Shown one piece after another: positions 38,913 through 45,327 of a DNA stretch of 63,712 nt. Position 1 is the first letter of the stretch. Every line of letters begins with the position of its first letter. The notes under the pieces are model-generated. The model did no database searches. It saw only the letters and a list, made by a program, of their open reading frames with translations, and was not told where the DNA came from. Made by a program: the position numbers and the translations under genes. Source of the stretch: Stenotrophomonas sp. UBA7346. GTDB lineage: Bacteria; Pseudomonadota; Gammaproteobacteria; Xanthomonadales; Xanthomonadaceae. Location: the NCBI GenBank assembly GCA_002471015.1, contig DKPB01000056.1, positions 1 to 63,712 of the forward strand, in the 5' to 3' direction.

Positions 38913-40192
38913 GTGCGACTGTAAGTGCAACGCTTGCCGAAAAGATCCTCGCCCGTGCCTGCGGGCGTGAGGCCGTGCGCGCGGGTGAAATCCTCACCGC
39001 CAGGCTCGACCTGCTGATGATGCACGACTCCGGCGGCCCACGGCGGGTGGCCTCGCGGCTGGAAAAGCTTGGCGCCAAGGTGTGGGACCCGGACAAGGTG
39101 GTGGTGGTATCGGACCACTTCGTGCCCGCCGTGGACATGGAAAGCGCCGACATCCTCGCCCTCACCCGCAAGTGGGCGCAGGCGCAGGGCGTTACCCACT
39201 ACGACATGCTCGGCATCTGCCACGTGGTGCTGCAGGAACACGGCCATGTGCAGCCCGGCATGTTCTGCGTGGGCGGTGACTCGCACTCGCCCAGCGGCGG
39301 CGCGTTTGGCGCCTTCATGGTGGGCATGGGTGCCACCGACATCACCGGCGCCCTGGTCACCGGCGAAGTCTGGCTGCGCGTGCCGCAGACCACCCGCGTG
39401 CAACTCGATGGCAGGCTCGCCGCCGGCGTCAGCGCCAAGGACGTGATGCTGATGCTGTGCGGCCAGTACGGCATGGGCAACGAAGGCCAGGTCTTCGAGT
39501 ACGGCGGCAGCGCCGTGCAGGCCATGCCGATGCATGAGCGCCTGACCCTGTGCAACATGGCCGCCGAACTGGGCGCGGAAACCGGCATCGTCGAGCCCGA
39601 CGCAACCACGCTGGCCGCACTGGAACAGGCCGGCAAGCCCTTCCTCGGCGATCCTGCGCAGTGGCGCAGCGACGCCGGCGCCAACTACCTGCATCACTAC
39701 CGTTACGACGCCGCGCAGATCGCACCACACGTGGCCGCCCCGCACAGCCCGGCCAATAGCCGGCCGGTGGGCGAGCACGGCAAGGTCCGCATCGACCAGG
39801 CCTATATCGGTGCCTGCACCGGTGCCAAACTCACCGACCTGCGCATGGCCGCCGAGGTATTGAAGGGCCGCAGGATCGCCAAGGGCACGCGCCTGCTGAT
39901 CGCCCCGGCCTCGGTGGCGATGACCGCCCAGGCCGCGGCCGAAGGCACCCTGGCCACCCTGACCGAAGCCGGTGCCATCCTGCTGCCGTCCGGCTGCGGC
40001 GCCTGCGCCGGCATGGGTGCCGGCATGCTCAGCAGTGGCGAAGTCTGCATGTCCACCACCGCACGCAATTTCAAGGGCCGCATGGGCTCGGCCGATGCAC
40101 AGGTCTACCTGGGCTCGCCGTACAGTGTGGCCGCCGCCGCGGTGAAGGGCGAAATCTGTGATCCGCGCGAACTGCTGGGAGTAGGCGCATGA
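38909..40192 (+). CDS. LeuC-like dehydratase large subunit (dialkylmaleate/isopropylmalate family)
   Basis: The 427-residue subunit belongs to the aconitase superfamily in the shorter LeuC2/DmdA type. The three 4Fe-4S cysteines are Cys303 (YIGACTGAK), Cys363 and Cys366 (SGCGACAGMG). VSDHFVPA, CHVVLQEHG and GDSHSPSGGAFGAFMVGMG form the substrate site. It starts at TTG overlapping the GntR2 stop. No leuA or leuB is near, so leucine synthesis is unlikely. DmdAB, which interconverts 2,3-dimethylmaleate and 2,3-dimethylmalate, is a known relative and pairs with a PrpB-like lyase, as here. Confidence 0.88.
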   Translation: MSATVSATLAEKILARACGREAVRAGEILTARLDLLMMHDSGGPRRVASRLEKLGAKVWDPDKVVVVSDHFVPAVDMESADILALTRKWAQAQGVTHYDMLGICHVVLQEHGHVQPGMFCVGGDSHSPSGGAFGAFMVGMGATDITGALVTGEVWLRVPQTTRVQLDGRLAAGVSAKDVMLMLCGQYGMGNEGQVFEYGGSAVQAMPMHERLTLCNMAAELGAETGIVEPDATTLAALEQAGKPFLGDPAQWRSDAGANYLHHYRYDAAQIAPHVAAPHSPANSRPVGEHGKVRIDQAYIGACTGAKLTDLRMAAEVLKGRRIAKGTRLLIAPASVAMTAQAAAEGTLATLTEAGAILLPSGCGACAGMGAGMLSSGEVCMSTTARNFKGRMGSADAQVYLGSPYSVAAAAVKGEICDPRELLGVGA

Positions 40193-40686
40193 ATGTCCGT
40201 GGCAAGGCCTTCGTCTTCGGCGACCGCATCGACACCGATGTGCTGGCACCCGGCCCGTATATGCGCGAACCGATGCACGTGCTCGCCAGCCACTGCCTGG
40301 AAGCGGTGGACCCGGCGTTCGCCACCGAGGTCCGGCCCGGCGACATCGTGGTCGGTGGCGAGTCTTTCGGCATTGGCTCCTCACGCGAACAGGCGGTGCA
40401 GGCCCTGGCCGAACTGGGGGTGGGCGCCATCGTCGCCAAGTCGTTCGCGCGCATCTTCTACCGCAATGCACTCAACCTCGGCGTGCCGGCGCTGGTCTGC
40501 GCCGACCTGCAGGCCGCGCGTGGCGACGCGCTGGAAGTCCGCCCGGTCGAGGGCCGCATCATCAACCACAGCACCGGGCGCGAATTCGACTGTGAAAAAA
40601 TCCCGCCCCAGCTGATGGAGATCGTCGCCGGTGGCGGCCTGATGCCCTGGCTGGAACGCAAACTGGCCGCGGAGCGCCGCACATGA
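40189..40686 (+). CDS. LeuD-like dehydratase small subunit
   Basis: The 165-residue subunit has GDRIDTDVLAPGPYM at the N-terminus and GGESFGIGSSREQAVQAL, the swivelling-domain motif. The usual SSREH reads SSREQ, as in several non-leucine members, which fits an altered substrate. It is coupled to the large subunit (ATGA) and to the VOC gene after it (ATGA). Confidence 0.88.
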   Translation: MNVRGKAFVFGDRIDTDVLAPGPYMREPMHVLASHCLEAVDPAFATEVRPGDIVVGGESFGIGSSREQAVQALAELGVGAIVAKSFARIFYRNALNLGVPALVCADLQAARGDALEVRPVEGRIINHSTGREFDCEKIPPQLMEIVAGGGLMPWLERKLAAERRT

Positions 40687-41525
40687 AACAGGGCATCCTC
40701 CACGCCACCCTGATTGCCCCGGATCTGCAACAGGTCTGCGATGCCTATGTCGGCCAACTGGCGATGCAGGTGCATCAGCGCACCACGCTGGATGCGGGTG
40801 ATGCCGCCGCGCTGGGGCTGGCTGATCTTGTCGGCGCGCCACTGGCGTGGCTGGCCAACAGCGCTGGCGAGCCGGTGTTGCGGGTGATCGAGGACGCCTC
40901 GGCGGTTGTTGCCGAACCCATGTTCCGCCACGGCTGGTTGTCGCTGGAGGTATTGGTGGGCGACATCGATACGCTGGCCGCCGGCCTGCATGCACCCTTC
41001 AAGGTGCTGGGCCCCGCCGCCAACCTGGAACTGAGCGATGCCATCCGCGCCGCGCAGGTGCTGGGCCCCTGCGGTGAATTGCTTTACCTCACCCAGATCA
41101 AGGCGCAGGTGCCACCGTTCGACCTGCCGATGACCGACGCGACGGTTGCGAACACCTTCATCGGGGTGATGACCACGCCGGATCGCGAGGCCTCGCAGCG
41201 TGCCTGGTCTGCACTGCTGGGTGCCAAGGGCTGGGCCTTCGATACCAGGATCACCGTGCTCAACCGCGCCTATGGCAAACCGCTGGACGGCCGCTACCCG
41301 GTCGCCGTGGTGCCGATGCCGGGGCAGTGCATGGTGGAGATCGACCAGGTGGACCTGCCGGCAGCGGCCAACCTCCGGCACGCCGGCCAGTACAGCCTGG
41401 CCTTGCGCCTGCCGGCAGTGGATGACGCCTTGCTGCGTGAAGCGGGTTGGGCAGTGACGGCTACGGGTGAGCGGCGCAGTCTGCGTGGACCCGCCGGGGA
41501 GCATGTGGAGCTGCTGCTTGCTTGA
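40683..41525 (+). CDS. Two-module VOC-like protein
   Basis: The 280-residue protein starts KQGILHATLIAPDLQQVCDAYVGQLAMQVHQ and has a second module from about residue 155 (NTFIGVMTTPDREASQRAWSALLG). It ends GEHVELLLA with the usual final strand. His and Glu ligands are incomplete in the first half. It is the last gene of the GntR2 unit. It could epimerise or bind the LeuCD substrate or product; I have no direct evidence. Confidence 0.65.
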   Translation: MKQGILHATLIAPDLQQVCDAYVGQLAMQVHQRTTLDAGDAAALGLADLVGAPLAWLANSAGEPVLRVIEDASAVVAEPMFRHGWLSLEVLVGDIDTLAAGLHAPFKVLGPAANLELSDAIRAAQVLGPCGELLYLTQIKAQVPPFDLPMTDATVANTFIGVMTTPDREASQRAWSALLGAKGWAFDTRITVLNRAYGKPLDGRYPVAVVPMPGQCMVEIDQVDLPAAANLRHAGQYSLALRLPAVDDALLREAGWAVTATGERRSLRGPAGEHVELLLA

Positions 41526-41822
41526 CGGCTGCTGGCTTGTTGCTGCCTGCAGATAGAAGCAACAGCAACAGCGCAAAAGCACCCCTCCCCTGCGCCAGGC
41601 GCAAGGGAGGGGGCAAACGCGGCACCGCGATGCACTGACAGAACGCAGCAAACAGCCCCCCTCCCTTTGCCGCAGGCAAGGGGAGTGTTGGGGAGGGGTA
41701 GCTCCTGCTCTGCTCCTGCTCCGCCCCCGCTGTTACTTCAGCCCCCCCATGACCTTTGCCATGTGTAACTGCCACTACACAGGCATAGCGTCAGCGCTTA
41801 CCCAAGCGCTTGAGGTAGAGCA
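41526..41822. repeat. Repeat-filled gap after the catabolic island
   Basis: Two G/C palindromes, CCCTGCGCCAGGCGCAAGGG-type (near 41587-41611) and CCCTTTGCCGCAGGCAAGGG-type (near 41664-41683), are flanked by CCCCTCCC and GGGAGGGG arms. They resemble the elements near 18729 and 63646 and could stop transcription in both directions. No gene is visible. Confidence 0.65.
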
Positions 41823-43748
41823 ATGCGGACCCTGACCCTGGCTGCAGCCATCGCCACGATCACCTGCTTGAGCATGGGAACGCCCGCTGCGGCGCAGGTC
41901 TCGCCGATGACGCCGGACATCACCGGCAAGAAGTTTGTCGCACCGCAGCCCGTCCGCGATTTCGAGAAGCGCGAGGTGATGATCCCGATGCGCGATGGGG
42001 TCAAGCTGTATACGGTGATCATGATCCCCAAGGGCGCGCACAACGCACCGATCCTGTTCACCCGCACGCCGTACAACGCCGCCGGCCGCGTCGACCGCAC
42101 GCCGGGCGCGACGCGGCTGGTCGATGCGCTCGCGCAGGGCGACACCGTGTTCGCCGAGGACGGCTATATCCGCGTGTTCCAGGACGTGCGCGGCAAGTAC
42201 GGCTCCGAAGGCGACTACGTGATGACACGGCCACCGCGCGGCCCGCTCAACCCGACCAAGATCGACCACAGCACCGACGCCTGGGACAGCATCGACTGGC
42301 TGGTGAAGCATCTGCCCGAATCCAACGGCAAGGTCGGCATGCTCGGTTCCTCCTACGAAGGCTTCACCGTGGTGATGGCCCTGCTCGATCCCCATCCTGC
42401 ACTGAAGGTAGCCGCCCCCGAGAGCCCGATGATCGATGGCTGGATGGGCGATGACTGGTTCCAGCACGGTGCCTATCGGCAGATCAACCTGGGCTACTTC
42501 ACCGGCCAGATGACCGCGCGCGGTGCCGGCGCGAAAATCGCGATGCCCGGCGGCGATGACTACAGCAGTTTCCTGCAGGCCGGTTCGGTCGGGGCCTTTG
42601 CCAAGGCGCAGGGGCTGGAACAGATCCCGGCCTGGCACAAGGTCAGCCAGCATCCTGCCTACGATGCGTTCTGGCAGCAGCAGGCGCTGGACAAACTACT
42701 GGCCAAGCTGCCGGAGATCCGCGTGCCCACCATGTGGGAGCAAGGGCTGTGGGACCAGGAAGACATCTACGGTGCGCATACCGCCTGGGCGGCACTTGAA
42801 CCCAAGGACCACGACAACACCCGCAACTTCCTGGTGATCGGGCCCTGGCGACACAGCGGCGCCAACTACAACGGCAGTTCGCTGGGCGCCTTGGATTTCA
42901 ACGGAGACACCGCACTGCAGTGGCGGCGGGATGTGCTCAAGCCTTTCTTCGACCAGTACCTCAAGGACGGCGCGCCGGCCGCCAATACACCGCCGGTGTG
43001 GGTATACAACGCCGGCAGCAATCGCTGGGAAACCTATAACAACTGGCCGCAAAGCTGCACGCAAGGCTGCACCGGCAACGCACGCCGGCTCTATCTCAAC
43101 ACCGATGCGCAGCTGGACTTCAACAGCACCAGTACCGGCGCGCAGTACGCCGAGTACATCGCCGATCCGGCCAAGCCGGTGCCGTTCGTACCGCGCCCGG
43201 TCAACATGGGTGATCGCGATGTCTGGACCTCCTGGCTGGTGCGCGACCAGCGCTTCGTCGATGGCCGTACCGATGTGCTCACCTATACCGGCCCGGTGCT
43301 GGACAAGCCGATGAAGCTGGCCGGCATCCCGCAGGTTCAATTGAGTGCTTCCACATCCGGCAGCGACAGCGACTGGGTGGTCAAACTGATCGACGTCTAC
43401 CCCGACCAATACCCGGACAACCCGAAGATGGCCGGCTACCAGGTGCCGCTGGCGGTCACCATTTTCCGTGGCCGTTACCGCGAGAGCTTCAGCCAACCCA
43501 AGGCCATCACCCCCGACACACCGCAGACCTACACGTTCGACCTGCCCAACGTGAACCAGACCCTGCAACCCGGGCATCGTTTGATGGTGCAGGTGCAATC
43601 CAGCCTGTTCCCGCTCTACGACCGCAATCCACAGCAGTACGTGGACAATATTTTCTTTGCCCAGCCCGGCGACTACCGCAAGGCCACGCAGCGCATCTGG
43701 AACACCAGTGAGCACCCGAGCTTCATCAATTTGCCGGTGGTCGACTGA
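41823..43748 (+). CDS. aehA: Alpha-amino-acid ester hydrolase (CocE/NonD family)
   Basis: The 641-residue exported protein has a signal peptide (LAAAIATITCLSMGTPAAA) and the serine-hydrolase elbow GSSYEG with Ser177. It has the acid region WEQGLWDQED and the histidine in GPWRHSG, followed by a jelly-roll C-terminal domain (FRGRYRESF, QVQSSLFPLYDRNPQ). The order and wording are very close to the Xanthomonas citri enzyme as I remember it. That enzyme hydrolyses alpha-amino-acid esters and amides and can acylate beta-lactam nuclei. It is periplasmic. The start is ATG 41823. It stands alone between repeat regions. Confidence 0.9.
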   Translation: MRTLTLAAAIATITCLSMGTPAAAQVSPMTPDITGKKFVAPQPVRDFEKREVMIPMRDGVKLYTVIMIPKGAHNAPILFTRTPYNAAGRVDRTPGATRLVDALAQGDTVFAEDGYIRVFQDVRGKYGSEGDYVMTRPPRGPLNPTKIDHSTDAWDSIDWLVKHLPESNGKVGMLGSSYEGFTVVMALLDPHPALKVAAPESPMIDGWMGDDWFQHGAYRQINLGYFTGQMTARGAGAKIAMPGGDDYSSFLQAGSVGAFAKAQGLEQIPAWHKVSQHPAYDAFWQQQALDKLLAKLPEIRVPTMWEQGLWDQEDIYGAHTAWAALEPKDHDNTRNFLVIGPWRHSGANYNGSSLGALDFNGDTALQWRRDVLKPFFDQYLKDGAPAANTPPVWVYNAGSNRWETYNNWPQSCTQGCTGNARRLYLNTDAQLDFNSTSTGAQYAEYIADPAKPVPFVPRPVNMGDRDVWTSWLVRDQRFVDGRTDVLTYTGPVLDKPMKLAGIPQVQLSASTSGSDSDWVVKLIDVYPDQYPDNPKMAGYQVPLAVTIFRGRYRESFSQPKAITPDTPQTYTFDLPNVNQTLQPGHRLMVQVQSSLFPLYDRNPQQYVDNIFFAQPGDYRKATQRIWNTSEHPSFINLPVVD

Positions 43749-43838
43749 TTCGCCTGCACCAGGCGATTCGGCGAACACGCGGATGTCACCCGCGCCGTCC
43801 GCTCTTGCCACATGCTTTGCAGGCGCTGTGCTATAGCC

Positions 43839-43864
43839 TGTTGCAGGCAACATTGCCTGCAACA
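43839..43864. promoter_or_regulatory. Perfect inverted repeat upstream of a 30-residue ORF
   Basis: TGTTGCAGGCAA pairs with TTGCCTGCAACA around the two bases CA. It lies 13 bases before the start of the small membrane gene and next to its ribosome site. It may be an operator or an mRNA hairpin that masks translation. Confidence 0.55.
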
Positions 43865-43877
43865 GGGAGCAGCCCGG

Positions 43878-43970
43878 ATGAAGCCCAGAAGGCTGAGCAA
43901 GCGCAACATCATCCTGATCGGTGTGGTGATCATCGTGCTGGTGGTCATCGTCTCCATAGCACCGTGGTGA
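43878..43970 (+). CDS. 30-residue single-pass membrane protein
   Basis: The frame encodes a basic head (KPRRLSKRN) and one long hydrophobic helix rich in Ile and Val that ends in IAPW. GGGAGC lies 8 bases before ATG 43878. The shape is that of stress-type small membrane proteins found in many bacteria. The gene is too short for statistical proof, but the ribosome site, positive-inside head and clean helix are convincing together. Confidence 0.5.
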   Translation: MKPRRLSKRNIILIGVVIIVLVVIVSIAPW

Positions 43971-44125
43971 TGGTCTGCGCCGCATGACATGACGCGGTGC
44001 GACACAGCGATGCCTGCAAACGGATGACAAAGACGTTTCTGCGCATTCAGCCCTTGCCGCATCCTGTGCGCACCGCTATAGATGAATGGCTTGGTTCGGG
44101 GGGATCACACACCGGAGAAAGCGCA

Positions 44126-44377
44126 ATGGAAAATGTAAAGCTGTTCCTGGAAGGCCCTGGCCGCCAGCGCAGGCTGGTAACGCTGCTGGCCACCGAGTCG
44201 CGACAGGTCGCCAAGGGCAGTTCGGATGGACGACGCGTTGCCACGCCCGGCATGAACAGGATCTGTTTCCATACGATGATCGACGAGGACGGCAACATCG
44301 CACGCCAGATCGATTTCGATGGCTATCGTTTCAAGTTCCAGGGCTCCAACCTGCCGTGGGATCTGGTGATTGCCTGA
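44126..44377 (+). CDS. Hypothetical protein
   Basis: The 83-residue soluble protein has a basic N-terminal half (GPGRQRRLVTLLATESRQVAKGSSDGRR) and the end FDGYRFKFQGSNLPWDLVIA. It is not recognised. CGGAGAAAG lies upstream of ATG 44126. The bases before it, from 43971, contain no gene that I can support. Confidence 0.45.
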   Translation: MENVKLFLEGPGRQRRLVTLLATESRQVAKGSSDGRRVATPGMNRICFHTMIDEDGNIARQIDFDGYRFKFQGSNLPWDLVIA

Positions 44378-44497
44378 GCCCGGGCGACGGAATCTTGCCA
44401 AACCCTGCACCTGCCCGTCACCGTTTGCACGCAGCGCGTTAATCGCAGTCCCTGCAGTATCGACAGTGAGCACCGTTGCTCGGTTTGGAGACGTGTC

Positions 44498-44839
44498 ATG
44501 ACCATCCGCAAGACGCAGCAGCTGCTGTTCGCAGGCGTTCTCGCCCTGGCATGCAGTGGTGCGGCCATTACCGCTCAGGCAGCAGGCCAGGCCATGCAGG
44601 GCCATGAATCCGAACAGCCCGGCACCGACACCTGGATCACCACCAAGGTAAAGGCCGAGTTGCTCACCACCAAGGATGTCTCCGGTCTGGAGATCAAGGT
44701 GGAAACGGTGAATGGCGTCGTGGCGCTGACTGGCACCGTTGCCAGCCAGGCAGAGGTGGATCGCGCGATCGCCGCTGCCAAGAGCGTGGAAGGCGTCACG
44801 CGCGTCGACTCCTCGGCGTTGACGGCGGCTGCACGCTGA
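44498..44839 (+). CDS. Periplasmic BON-domain protein
   Basis: The 113-residue protein has a signal peptide (LLFAGVLALACSGAAITAQA) and a single BON domain from about residue 43: TWITTKVKAELLTTKDVSG, VETVNGVVALTGTVASQAE and VEGVTRVDSS. BON domains bind phospholipid surfaces and appear in osmotic-shock proteins such as OsmY. It is probably an envelope stress protein. Confidence 0.85.
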   Translation: MTIRKTQQLLFAGVLALACSGAAITAQAAGQAMQGHESEQPGTDTWITTKVKAELLTTKDVSGLEIKVETVNGVVALTGTVASQAEVDRAIAAAKSVEGVTRVDSSALTAAAR

Positions 44840-44867
44840 CACCGGCAGCGCATCCAATGCAGTTACC

Positions 44868-44896
44868 AAAGAGCGGCCCCTCAGGGGCCGCTCTTC
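44868..44896 (+). terminator. Intrinsic terminator after the BON gene
   Basis: AGAGCGGCCCC pairs with GGGGCCGCTCT around TCA, followed by TCTTTC. The AAAG before the stem mirrors the T-rich tail, so it can also work for the leftward small genes. Confidence 0.75.
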
Positions 44897-45081
44897 TTTC
44901 TGTCAGGTTCATCGCCAGGTGCCTTCTTTGCGGGGGGCGACCTGCGTGTATCAGGCTGATGCGGCGGTGGCTCCTTGACCGGCACCCGCCTGGGCGGGTC
45001 ATCACGGCCCGGTTGCGGTGGCACGGTAACGCTCCGAGGAACCGGGCCGCGGTGTTGTTGATAGCCACACGACAGGTTCAT
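44881..45081 (-). CDS. Proline-rich small protein
   Basis: The 66-residue product is hydrophilic and rich in Pro, Arg, Lys and Asp (GPVPRSVTVPPQPGRDD, SPPAKKAPGDEP). Its ATG overlaps the stop of the Gln/Pro-rich gene upstream (ATGA), and its stop lies inside the terminator. It is likely disordered. Coding status rests mainly on the overlap. Confidence 0.35.
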   Translation of the reverse strand: MNLSCGYQQHRGPVPRSVTVPPQPGRDDPPRRVPVKEPPPHQPDTRRSPPAKKAPGDEPDRKKSGP

Positions 45082-45209
45082 TCTTCCTCGTCGTCGTGCT
45101 GCGGATTTTTCCTGGGTTGCTGCTGGTCCGGATTCTGCTGGGCCTGGCCTTGCTGCGGGTCACGTGGATCCCGGGCATCTCGCTGCGGAATGTTCTGTTG
45201 GCTGGACAT
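45078..45209 (-). CDS. Gln/Pro/Asp-rich 43-residue protein
   Basis: The product reads as a low-complexity hydrophilic chain (SSQQNIPQRDARDPRDPQQG, then an HDDEEE end). GAGATGAAG precedes the ATG at 45209. It overlaps the next gene by ATGA. Short disordered proteins of this sort occur near stress genes; I cannot name a role. Confidence 0.4.
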   Translation of the reverse strand: MSSQQNIPQRDARDPRDPQQGQAQQNPDQQQPRKNPQHDDEEE

Positions 45210-45327
45210 GGCTTCATCTCGTTGTCGCGGCTGGGATACCGCAGGCGAAGAGTGCGCCCGTGCCCGTTAGCGTCCAGTCCGGAAAATGTTGGGCCAGCCA
45301 TGCACGCCGCTGAACGCATTGAGGGGT

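Noticed and set aside
38909..40686. Leucine biosynthesis (leuCD)
   Set aside because: No leuA or leuB nearby, linked to a GntR gene, short LeuC2/DmdA type and an altered SSREQ motif; a catabolic role fits better.
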